Source of the DNA: an uncultured Sutterella sp.
GTDB taxonomy: Bacteria; Pseudomonadota; Gammaproteobacteria; Burkholderiales; Burkholderiaceae_F
Length of the DNA stretch: 15,572 nt
Assembly (NCBI GenBank): GCA_937943605.1
Contig: CALEAW010000100.1
Location: 1 to 15,572, forward strand
Direction: 5' to 3'
Within the stretch, counting starts at the first letter, position 1. Each line of letters begins with the position of its first letter. The position numbers and the translations under genes are program-made. Below the pieces are notes generated by a model. It was not told where the DNA came from, did not search any database, and saw nothing but the letters and a program-made list of their open reading frames with translations. Positions 1 through 6,166 of the stretch are shown in pieces.

Positions 1-2
1 TG

Positions 3-482
3 CTTGAGATGTTTTTTGACGTCTATAAAAACAATCTCGACTTCGGAGTGACTCGAGTGCAATCCGATTACTCTGTCAGAGGCTCGGAGTTCGTCGACCT
101 TATTGCAACGATTCTTACCGCACGCATAGTGAAGCGCATGTGCAAAGCAGGCGCGTTAGATAAGAATACGTTTGGTAATGTGTTAGATTCTCTTAAGGGG
201 TGTTGGCGCAACCGAAAGGCATCTCGAGAAGAGCTTCCTCTCATTGAGGACGGCCACTGGAATCGTTTGCACAAATGTGACGGAGAGCTTCTGGTCGCAC
301 TAAACTTAGCAAAAGGGGCTTCTGTTAAAACCGGCGCGCCAAAAAAGCGCGGCCGCCCTCGTAAGGAGCAGAAGGCGGCTGAATTAGGTGCAGGGACTCC
401 AACGCCTAAGCGTCCTGGTCGTCCCAGAGTGCGCCCGATTATTTATGGACCTCCGCGTCCAAGAGGTCGACCTCGTAAGTGA
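3..482 (+). CDS. IS transposase, C-terminal fragment with AT-hook tail (5' partial)
   Basis: This is the C-terminal part of a DDE-type transposase, most like the IS1634/IS4-related group. The reading frame stays open to the left edge (codons before the ATG at 9 are in frame), so the gene very probably starts outside the window. The stretch with TRVQSDYSVRGSEFV, followed by hydrophobic LIATILTARIVKR and a later WRNRK segment, resembles the end of the catalytic domain in such transposases. From about residue 111 (counted from the ATG at 9) the protein becomes a basic, Pro/Gly-rich tail with three GRPR motifs, at about 115-119, 137-140 and 153-157; these look like AT-hooks, which bind the minor groove of AT-rich DNA. 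The family call rests on remembered sequence similarity; transposase is fairly sure, the exact family less so. No terminal inverted repeat could be identified downstream. Confidence 0.7.
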   Translation, partial: LEMFFDVYKNNLDFGVTRVQSDYSVRGSEFVDLIATILTARIVKRMCKAGALDKNTFGNVLDSLKGCWRNRKASREELPLIEDGHWNRLHKCDGELLVALNLAKGASVKTGAPKKRGRPRKEQKAAELGAGTPTPKRPGRPRVRPIIYGPPRPRGRPRK

Positions 483-518
483 ATTGCTAACTCGCTATAG
501 TTGGAAGAATTGCGGTTC

Positions 519-534
519 TTTTAATTAATTAAAA
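519..534. repeat. Perfect 16-bp AT palindrome
   Basis: TTTTAATTAATTAAAA is a perfect inverted repeat lying 36 bases after the transposase stop codon. Its last six bases, TTAAAA, are also the best candidate for the -35 box of the tRNA promoter. A small stem (AAGAA 505-509 with TTCTT 516-520) lies just to its left, so the region may also act as a weak transcription end for the transposase gene. It may mark the edge of the insertion sequence, but no target duplication is visible. Confidence 0.6.
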
Positions 535-557
535 GGCATGAAGGATTCGGGTATAAT
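529..557 (+). promoter_or_regulatory. Sigma70-type promoter of tRNA-Arg
   Basis: A perfect TATAAT -10 box lies at 552-557 with a weak TTAAAA -35 box at 529-534 and a 17-base spacer. It is followed by GCG, a GC-rich discriminator of the kind found at stringently controlled stable-RNA promoters. The expected start is near 564, only about three bases before the mature tRNA 5' end, so the leader removed by RNase P would be very short. Confidence 0.7.
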
Positions 558-566
558 GCGATTTTC

Positions 567-641
567 CTCTACGTGGTGAAATGGATATCATACCGCCCTC
601 CGAAGGCTGTGTTGCAGGTTCGATTCCTGCCGTAGGGACCA
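567..641 (+). tRNA. tRNA-Arg, anticodon CCG
   Basis: A full cloverleaf can be folded by hand. The acceptor stem is 567-573 with 631-637 (C1-G72 first pair, one U-G pair at 2-71). The D arm is 576-591 with GG and A20 in the loop. The anticodon arm is 593-609 with loop CTCCGAA, giving anticodon CCG at 600-602. The variable loop has four bases, and the T arm is 614-630 with TTCGATT. The discriminator is A638 and the CCA end (639-641) is encoded. It decodes the CGG arginine codon. A20, C35 and A73 agree with known arginyl-tRNA identity elements. One oddity is a C28-U42 mismatch in the anticodon stem (594 against 608). The gene stands alone between its own promoter and terminator. Confidence 0.93.
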
Positions 642-649
642 TTGCAATG

Positions 650-680
650 CCGTACCGTATTTTATGGTGCGGTTTTTTTT
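650..680 (+). terminator. Rho-independent terminator after tRNA-Arg
   Basis: CCGTACC (650-656) pairs with GGTGCGG (666-672), including one T-G pair, around a nine-base loop, and is followed by a run of eight T. It starts nine bases after the encoded CCA, so the tRNA is a single-gene unit. Confidence 0.88.
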
Positions 681-730
681 CTTCAATTTCTAACTTTTAA
701 TCATTAAATCTTGGCAGTTAAAAGGAGGAA

Positions 731-768
731 ATGAAGGTATGATAAAAAAGCTTTTACTTCGGTTGTAG
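731..768 (+). other. Possible leader mini-ORFs with strong Shine-Dalgarno
   Basis: A near-perfect ribosome-binding site, AAAGGAGG (721-728), is followed by two tiny reading frames: ATG at 731 encoding three residues (MKV), and ATG at 739 encoding nine residues (MIKKLLLRL). They overlap at ATGA (739-742). The second ATG is ten bases after the GGAGG, a normal spacing. No long gene uses this site; the DUF971 gene starts 42 bases after the mini-ORF ends. It could be a translated leader peptide or the remnant of a decayed gene. The Shine-Dalgarno is clear; the function is unknown. Confidence 0.35.
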
Positions 769-809
769 TGAGTAAGTGCAATTGACCAACAGGACTGGAG
801 AACTTCTCA

Positions 810-1220
810 ATGAAAATACCTGTAGACATTGCTCTGCATAAGAAGCGCAGAGAATTAGAATTAGTCTACGATGACGGCGCAGTGAATCTGAGCTTTGAAT
901 TTTTACGTGTTATGTCGCCGTCGGCAGAGGTTCAAGGTCATACTCCTGATGAAGCTGTCCTTCAAGTAGGAAAGCGTCTGATTGATATCACAGGTATCGA
1001 GCTTGTTGGTAATTACGCAGTTCGACTGATTTTTTCTGATGGGCATGAATCAGGAATCTACAGTTGGGATTATTTCCAAAAGCTCATAGAGCAGAGAGAA
1101 GAATTGTGGAGTGCTTATCTGAATGATTTGGCTGAGGCTGGAGCTTCGCGTGAACCCGATGACCCAGCGAATAAGCCCTTCGAAGAGAAAGCAAAACCTG
1201 TACATAAGTGTTCGCACTGA
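810..1220 (+). CDS. DUF971 (GBBH-like N-terminal domain) protein
   Basis: This 136-residue protein consists almost wholly of the small DUF971 domain, also called the gamma-butyrobetaine hydroxylase-like N-terminal domain. The family signature LSFEFLRVMSPSAEVQGH lies at 27-44, and GNYAVRLIFSDGHESGIYSWDYF at about 67-89 is its second hallmark. No catalytic residues are known for the stand-alone family; some relatives are linked to iron-sulfur protein assembly. The C-terminus after residue 105 is polar and ends in HKCSH. GGAG at 797-800 lies nine bases before the ATG, supporting the start. It directly precedes ubiE (13-base gap), an arrangement typical of Burkholderiales, so it is probably co-transcribed with it. 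The family call is firm; the biochemical role is unknown. Confidence 0.9.
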   Translation: MKIPVDIALHKKRRELELVYDDGAVNLSFEFLRVMSPSAEVQGHTPDEAVLQVGKRLIDITGIELVGNYAVRLIFSDGHESGIYSWDYFQKLIEQREELWSAYLNDLAEAGASREPDDPANKPFEEKAKPVHKCSH

Positions 1221-1233
1221 GAATCTTTCAAAA

Positions 1234-2004
1234 ATGCAGAAAAAACAAGAATCGACCTCAGAAACAGAAGCTCATAAAATTGACTTCGGCTACCAGTTAG
1301 TCGATGAAGATCGCAAAGCGGATCAAGTACGAGAAGTCTTTGATAGCGTAGCGCCTAAATATGATCTGTTGAATGACTTGCTTAGTTTAGGTTTGCATCG
1401 ATATTGGAAACGTCGATGCATTGCTTCCACTGAGGTCAAAGACGGACAGAAGGTTCTAGATATCGCAAGCGGAACTTGTGACTTAGCGATTGCTTTAGCC
1501 CGTCAAGCAGGTGCAGGAAACGTTGTTGCGACTGACATCAATCATGAAATGTTGGCTATTGGTGCACAGCGTTTACGTCAGGCAGGCTTTCCATGCCCAG
1601 TCGTCGAAGCTGATGCGGAAAAGTTACCTTTTCCGTCGAATACCTTTGATGTGATTACTGTGTCTTTCGGTATTCGTAACATGACGCACAAAGATCGTGC
1701 ATTATCCGAAATGCTACGCGTATTACGTCCAGGTGGTCGGTTGTTAGTGTTGGAGTTTTCTCGTTGCAGTACTTGGTTGAAGCCTGTGTACGATTTCTAT
1801 TCGTTCCATTTTATGCCTTGGGCAGGTGGTGTCATTGCAGGAGACAAGGAATCGTATCGTTATTTGGCTGAATCTATTCGCATGCATCCAGATCAACCTA
1901 CCTTTGCTGACATGATGAAAGTTGCGGGATTTGAACAAGTTTCGTGGACAAATATGACTTTCGGTATTTGTGCCTTGCATATTGGCTTTAAGCCTAGAGG
2001 ATAA
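1234..2004 (+). CDS. ubiE: Quinone C-methyltransferase UbiE/MenG
   Basis: This SAM-dependent enzyme C-methylates demethylmenaquinone to menaquinone and/or the 2-polyprenyl-6-methoxy-benzoquinol intermediate of ubiquinone synthesis. The ATG at 1234 gives 256 residues, close to the usual length of about 250. The open frame upstream to 1123 overlaps the DUF971 gene and is not family-like. Recognisable parts are VFDSVAPKYDLLNDLLSLGLHRYWKR (roughly 35-60), SAM motif I VLDIASGTCDL (74-84), FGIRNMTHKDRAL (about 145-157), the post-motif VLRPGGRLLVLEFS (163-176) and AGDKESYRYLAESIRMHPDQ (202-221). Motif I carries Cys82 where family members normally have Gly (GGTGDL), an unusual change at the cofactor loop. 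The ribosome-binding site is weak (GAGA near 1219), suggesting translational coupling to DUF971. In a menaquinone-only organism its job would be MenG; the window cannot decide this. Confidence 0.93.
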   Translation: MQKKQESTSETEAHKIDFGYQLVDEDRKADQVREVFDSVAPKYDLLNDLLSLGLHRYWKRRCIASTEVKDGQKVLDIASGTCDLAIALARQAGAGNVVATDINHEMLAIGAQRLRQAGFPCPVVEADAEKLPFPSNTFDVITVSFGIRNMTHKDRALSEMLRVLRPGGRLLVLEFSRCSTWLKPVYDFYSFHFMPWAGGVIAGDKESYRYLAESIRMHPDQPTFADMMKVAGFEQVSWTNMTFGICALHIGFKPRG

Positions 2005-2042
2005 GAAGGCTATGTAGTGGCTCTTGTAGAGGAATCATATAT

Positions 2043-2993
2043 ATGAAAAGGTTTCTAGCTGTCTTTTTGGTTTGTTTGAGTTTGATCACTATTAGTGTTG
2101 ATGCTGACGCAGCAAGACGTTTTGGTGGCGGTAGTAGTTTTGGTCGTAGTGCTCCTACGTTTAGTCAAAAAGCGCCAGCCCCTTCCGCTGCTCCTCAAAA
2201 TCAACAGAAAGCGGCATCTCCTACACAACAAAAACAAACTGCTACACCTAATCAAGCGACTCCTCAGCGTCCGTCTATGATGCGTAGCGTTTTGACGGGT
2301 CTCGCTGCGGCTTTAGGTATTTCAGCGCTTTTATCTATGCTGGGTATCAATGGTGCTGGTTTGGTGAGCTTGATAACTGGTATCTTGTTAGCTTTAGTTG
2401 TGTTCATGCTTATTCGTTGGGGTATGAGTAAGTTCATGCCACGTTCTGTTGCTACGTCAAGTGGTACGTATACAAACAAGCAGGAATCGACTATAGAAGT
2501 ACCCCCAGTGCAACGAGAAGCTACTCAACCACTAGGTTCTAATGCCCGTCATGGAAGTGTGATGGATCAGTTTAGTGGTGTGTCTCAATCTTCAGGGGTT
2601 CAAGATATTACGCCTGATAATTTTGATCGTGAAGGCTTTCTTCAAACAGCGAAAACACAGTATGTCAAGCTCCAAAAGGCTTGGGATAGTGGAAACGTGA
2701 TTGAAATTTCAGACTTTACGACACAAGACGTTTTTGTTGCATTAACTCATCAGTTAAGAGAACGTGGTTCTCAGGTTTATCACTCTGAAATTGTAGAGTT
2801 GCACAATCAACTCTTGGGTATTGCTGAGGCAGACAACATGTATGTCGCAAGCGTGAATTTTACGGGGCTCATTCGTGTGGAAGATGAGTTGGAAGAGCTC
2901 AATGAAATTTGGATTTTGGAAAAGCCAATTCATGGTGATGGAGGTTGGTTGCTCGCTGGGATTCAGCAAAATCCAATCGATTCGCCTGATTGA
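2043..2993 (+). CDS. Tim44-domain membrane protein
   Basis: This 316-residue exported membrane protein begins with a signal-like segment (residues about 1-23, MKRFLAVFLVCLSLITISVD followed by ADA). A Gly/Ser-rich stretch beginning ARRFGGGSSFGRS and an Ala/Gln/Pro-rich low-complexity linker run to about residue 78. Two hydrophobic segments follow at about 82-103 and 105-125. The C-terminal third (about 195-312) is a Tim44-like domain, the NTF2-like fold also found in mitochondrial import protein Tim44 and ribosomal protein L45. In Burkholderiales this gene regularly follows ubiE, as here (38-base gap). Its bacterial function is not established. A strong terminator follows, so the cluster ends here; the ubiJ and ubiB genes that often come next in relatives are not present. 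Confidence 0.87.
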   Translation: MKRFLAVFLVCLSLITISVDADAARRFGGGSSFGRSAPTFSQKAPAPSAAPQNQQKAASPTQQKQTATPNQATPQRPSMMRSVLTGLAAALGISALLSMLGINGAGLVSLITGILLALVVFMLIRWGMSKFMPRSVATSSGTYTNKQESTIEVPPVQREATQPLGSNARHGSVMDQFSGVSQSSGVQDITPDNFDREGFLQTAKTQYVKLQKAWDSGNVIEISDFTTQDVFVALTHQLRERGSQVYHSEIVELHNQLLGIAEADNMYVASVNFTGLIRVEDELEELNEIWILEKPIHGDGGWLLAGIQQNPIDSPD

Positions 2994-3020
2994 TGCTCAT
3001 AGTTAAAAATTAAAAAAAAC

Positions 3021-3064
3021 GACGCCATTTTTCTACGAAGACTAGAGAAATGGCGTCTTTTTTT
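3021..3064. terminator. Rho-independent terminator after Tim44 gene
   Basis: A 14-bp stem (3021-3034 with 3044-3057, one G-T pair) with a nine-base loop is followed by seven T. The run of eight A just before the stem (3012-3019) would let it also stop transcription from the other strand. It closes the DUF971-ubiE-Tim44 unit. Confidence 0.92.
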
Positions 3065-3125
3065 GATTTCGATGAAACTTTGCCCAATTGTTTAGGAAAC
3101 CCCTCTTTTTTTTACTCTTTTAAGC

Positions 3126-3153
3126 CTGCAACAAGCGCTAATTGCCCTACAAT
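3126..3153 (+). promoter_or_regulatory. Candidate promoter of the symporter gene
   Basis: TACAAT at 3148-3153 matches the -10 consensus at five of six positions; CTGCAA at 3126-3131 is a poor -35 box with a 16-base spacer. A promoter is needed here because a strong terminator lies upstream. The predicted leader is about 50 bases. The 207 bases between 2994 and 3200 hold no other gene that I can see. Confidence 0.35.
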
Positions 3154-3161
3154 TCGCGGCA

Positions 3162-3195
3162 ATAAAACAAAGTTTTCCGTTCAACGTCGTTTTAT
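3162..3195 (+). promoter_or_regulatory. Competing inverted repeats in symporter leader
   Basis: ATAAAAC (3162-3168) is the exact reverse complement of GTTTTAT (3189-3195), and its AAAAC part can alternatively pair with GTTTT at 3172-3176. The far arm ends directly before the GAGGA ribosome-binding site (3196-3200). The pairs are AT-rich and weak, so this may be only a curiosity. Confidence 0.25.
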
Positions 3196-3209
3196 GAGGA
3201 TTGTGTGAG

Positions 3210-4718
3210 ATGGCGCTGATTGGTTTTGTGATGCTCTACATGTTGCTGACCATTGCGATTGGTTTGTATGCAGCGACGCGTGTAAGCAGTACGAGCGATT
3301 TTGCCCTTGCGGGGCGTAGTTTGCCGTTGCCGATGGTTATCACGGCAACTTTTGCAACCTGGTTTGGATCGGAAACGATCTTAGGACTCCCAGGACGTTT
3401 TATAGAAGACGGAATTGCTGGCGTAATCGAAGAGCCGTTCGGTTCTGGGATGGCCTTGATTTTGGTCGGGATGTTCTTTGCACAAAAGCTTTACCGATTG
3501 AACATTTTGACCATTGGCGATTATTATCGTGATCGTTATGGCAGAGTAATCGAAGTTCTATGCACGTTGTTCATTGTCTTATCCTATCTTGGATGGGTTG
3601 GTGCACAAGTTGCTGCGTTAGGCTTGGTGATCAATCTGATTACCGAAGGGTATATTTCTGTTTCCGCTGGTATGATCATTGGCACTATTGTTGTGCTTGT
3701 TTACACCATGTATGGTGGAATGTGGTCTGTCGCAGTGACAGACTTTGTCCAAATGATCATTATTGTCTGTGGCTTAATAGCCATTTTATGGTTTGCTTCA
3801 GATTTGGCCGGTGGTTTTGATCAGGTAGTTGATTACGCGAGAGAGCGTGATCTCTTCAATGCGTTACCAGAGCCCTCGCTATCAGGTTGGCTCTTTTGGA
3901 TTTCAGCAGCCATCACTATGATGATTGGGTCTATCCCGCAACAGGACGTTTTTCAACGTGTCATGTCTGCAAAAAACGTACCAACTGCGGTTGCAGGTCC
4001 AATCATTGGTGGATGTGTGTATATTCTGTTTGCCTTTGTACCTATGTTTATTGTGATCGCAGCTATTTTGGTGATGCCTGGTGAAGCCAAGGATATGCTG
4101 ACAAGCGATCCACAACGGTTGTTGCCAACTTTGGTACGTGATCACATGCCAATGTGGTTAAGAGTAGTGTTTTTTGGTGCAGTTTTATCGGCTGTTATGT
4201 CAACGGCATCTGCAACTATGTTGGCACCATCTACTGCCTTTGTTAGCAATATTTTGACGCATGTTATTAAATTAAACGATCGAGATATGCTCAAAGCGAT
4301 GCGTTGGACTGTTTTTGTTTTTGCATTAATGGTTTTGACCTATTCGTTATGCGTTGAGGGGACGGCGATTTATGACATGGTGGCAATGGCATATCAATTC
4401 CCTGTGATTGGCGCTTTTTGGCCTTTAGTGTGTGGTTTGTACTGGAAACATACAACCAAACAGGGGGTATTGCTTTCGATGATGTTAGGTGCTACCACCT
4501 GGCTTATTTTGACAGCTACCCCTGCTGGAGAGGTCTTCCCGAATGTTCTTGGGGGATTTATAGCTGCTGGGATAGGCATCGTGGTAGGTTCGTTGTTACC
4601 GACACGTGGCAATCGCGAGTATTTGGCATGGTGGGCTGAAAAGAATCGCGACAATGTGATTAATGAGCCATTGCTTCCTCGGGCACCATCTGTTCCGATG
4701 AGTACGTCAGCCTGTTAA
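3210..4718 (+). CDS. Sodium:solute symporter family (SSS) transporter
   Basis: This inner-membrane secondary transporter of the SSS/PutP-PanF superfamily imports a small solute with Na+. I place the start at ATG 3210, nine bases after GAGGA (3196-3200), giving 502 residues; the TTG at 3201 abuts the ribosome-binding site and is unlikely. The protein is hydrophobic throughout, with about 12-13 membrane segments. Family features are TSDFALAGRSLP near 28-39, GDYYRDRYGR (103-112), YTMYGGMWSVAVTDFVQ (about 165-181), QQDVFQRVMSAKN (244-256) and AVMSTASATMLAPST (328-342). The last holds the Ser/Thr pair expected at the Na2 sodium site. Substrate cannot be deduced; proline, pantothenate or an organic acid are all possible. 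It is a single-gene unit between two terminators. Confidence 0.9.
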   Translation: MALIGFVMLYMLLTIAIGLYAATRVSSTSDFALAGRSLPLPMVITATFATWFGSETILGLPGRFIEDGIAGVIEEPFGSGMALILVGMFFAQKLYRLNILTIGDYYRDRYGRVIEVLCTLFIVLSYLGWVGAQVAALGLVINLITEGYISVSAGMIIGTIVVLVYTMYGGMWSVAVTDFVQMIIIVCGLIAILWFASDLAGGFDQVVDYARERDLFNALPEPSLSGWLFWISAAITMMIGSIPQQDVFQRVMSAKNVPTAVAGPIIGGCVYILFAFVPMFIVIAAILVMPGEAKDMLTSDPQRLLPTLVRDHMPMWLRVVFFGAVLSAVMSTASATMLAPSTAFVSNILTHVIKLNDRDMLKAMRWTVFVFALMVLTYSLCVEGTAIYDMVAMAYQFPVIGAFWPLVCGLYWKHTTKQGVLLSMMLGATTWLILTATPAGEVFPNVLGGFIAAGIGIVVGSLLPTRGNREYLAWWAEKNRDNVINEPLLPRAPSVPMSTSAC

Positions 4719-4740
4719 AATTTAACCACCATATCACTGG

Positions 4741-4772
4741 CGGGAGCCTCGATGAGGCTCCCGTTGTTTTTT
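4741..4772 (+). terminator. Rho-independent terminator between symporter and glmU
   Basis: A perfect 10-bp GC-rich stem, CGGGAGCCTC (4741-4750) with GAGGCTCCCG (4754-4763), with a three-base loop, is followed by TTGTTTTTT. The T run ends only 16 bases before the glmU start codon, leaving no room for a glmU promoter downstream of it. Confidence 0.92.
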
Positions 4773-4788
4773 AAGGTACAGCATATCA

Positions 4789-6147
4789 ATGAATATTGTC
4801 ATTCTCGCGGCTGGCATGGGTAAGCGTATGCGTTCTCGTTTGCCCAAGGTTCTTCAGCCTTTAGCAGGGCGTCCAATGTTAGATCACGTGCTTTCTGCAG
4901 TTGAAGCATTAGCAACTGAAAAAGTTGTGGTTGTTGGGCATTGTGCTCAAGAGGTGAAAAATCATTATGAAGATCGAAGTGGGTTACGCTTTGTTCTTCA
5001 AATGCCTCAGTTGGGAACGGGGCATGCGCTAATGCAGGCTTGGCCAGCACTAGACAAAACCAAGTCACATACGTTGGTTTGTTTGGGGGATGTCCCTCTG
5101 TTATCGAGTGAAACCCTAGCGAAAATGAAAAGCTTGGCGACAGCGGAAGAACTTGTTTTACTAACCGTTAATCTTGATCAGCCGAAGGGATATGGACGCA
5201 TTGTACGTAATGCTCAGGGACAGGTGACATCTATCGTTGAAGAAAAAGATGCAACGGATGAACAGCGGGCGATTCGCGAAGTAAATACGGGCATTATGTT
5301 GTTACCCACTGCAAAGCTTGATGATTGGTTGAAGCGTTTGAGTAATGAAAATGCTCAGCAAGAGTATTACTTAACTGATCTGATTGGCTTTGCGGCTCAG
5401 GACGGTGTTGAAATTAAGACTGTGCAGCCCGAGCACACTTATGAGGTTGAAGGTGTGAATTCTAAGGTACATTTAGCTGCTTTAGAAAGAGTATGGCAAC
5501 GTGCGCAGGCGCAACGCTTATTGGAAGCTGGCGTTACGTTAATTGATCCTGATCGCATTGATATTCGTGGTGAGCTTATTTGTGGTCGCGACGTCGAAAT
5601 TGATGTTGGCTGTATTTTTGAAGGACGTGTTGAATTAGCGGATGGCGTTCGTGTTGGAGCTTACTCCGTCATTTGTAATGCGAGAATCGAAGAAAATGTC
5701 GAGATTTTGCCGTTTTGTCACTTTGATGGAGCGGTAGTAGGAAAGGATTCTCGTGTAGGCCCGTATTCGCGTTTGCGTCCAGGTGTGGAATTAAAGGGAA
5801 ATAATCACATTGGCAACTTCGTTGAAGTAAAGAAGTCAGTGGTTGGTTTGGATTCAAAAGTGAATCACTTGACTTACATTGGTGATGCAGATGTTGGTCA
5901 GCGTGTCAATGTAGGTGCGGGTACGATTACGTGTAATTACGATGGCGTTAATAAATTCAGAACTGTGATCGGTGACGATGCTTTTATTGGCTCAGATACG
6001 CAGTTAGTTGCACCTGTGGTTGTTGGTGCAGGTGCGACGATTGGTGCTGGTACGACTTTGACACGCAATGCGCCCGAGGGTAAGTTAACTCTGTCTCGAG
6101 CTCGTCAGATGACCATTGAAGGTTGGACGCGACCGAAAAAGAAATAA
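4789..6147 (+). CDS. glmU: Bifunctional GlcNAc-1-P uridyltransferase / GlcN-1-P acetyltransferase
   Basis: GlmU makes UDP-N-acetylglucosamine in the cytoplasm: its C-terminal half acetylates glucosamine-1-phosphate, and its N-terminal half transfers UMP to the product. It supplies precursor for peptidoglycan and lipid A. At 452 residues it is full length. The N-terminal Rossmann-like domain shows LAAGMGKRM (6-14) with PK (19-20), LGTGHA (75-80) and GDVPL (100-104). The left-handed beta-helix domain shows RLRPGVELKGNNHIGNFVEV, KVNHLTYIGDADVG (which includes the catalytic His of the family), NVGAGTITCNYDG and a C-terminal GWTRPKKK. It lies 19 bases before glmS and is surely co-transcribed. The ribosome-binding site is poor (AAGG at 4773-4776, 12 bases away), and the terminator immediately upstream makes its promoter unclear. 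Confidence 0.98.
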   Translation: MNIVILAAGMGKRMRSRLPKVLQPLAGRPMLDHVLSAVEALATEKVVVVGHCAQEVKNHYEDRSGLRFVLQMPQLGTGHALMQAWPALDKTKSHTLVCLGDVPLLSSETLAKMKSLATAEELVLLTVNLDQPKGYGRIVRNAQGQVTSIVEEKDATDEQRAIREVNTGIMLLPTAKLDDWLKRLSNENAQQEYYLTDLIGFAAQDGVEIKTVQPEHTYEVEGVNSKVHLAALERVWQRAQAQRLLEAGVTLIDPDRIDIRGELICGRDVEIDVGCIFEGRVELADGVRVGAYSVICNARIEENVEILPFCHFDGAVVGKDSRVGPYSRLRPGVELKGNNHIGNFVEVKKSVVGLDSKVNHLTYIGDADVGQRVNVGAGTITCNYDGVNKFRTVIGDDAFIGSDTQLVAPVVVGAGATIGAGTTLTRNAPEGKLTLSRARQMTIEGWTRPKKK

Positions 6148-6166
6148 TCTGTTTGGAGAGTAAATT

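Noticed and set aside
483..566. Terminal inverted repeat of the left-hand IS matching the 15500 sequence in reverse orientation.
   Set aside because: No copy of TTTGCAACACCCC is found after the transposase; only a short AATTGCGG / AATTTCGG resemblance, within chance.
1123..1233. Upstream extension of the ubiE reading frame by 37 codons.
   Set aside because: It overlaps the DUF971 gene, is not similar to UbiE N-termini, and the ATG at 1234 gives the usual length.
3201..3209. TTG start for the symporter at 3201.
   Set aside because: The GAGGA ribosome-binding site would directly abut it; the ATG at 3210 is nine bases away.
3560..4145. Several open frames of 60-90 codons on both strands within the symporter gene.
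   Set aside because: They are rich in Cys, Trp and His, lack ribosome-binding sites and lie wholly inside a well-supported gene in another frame.
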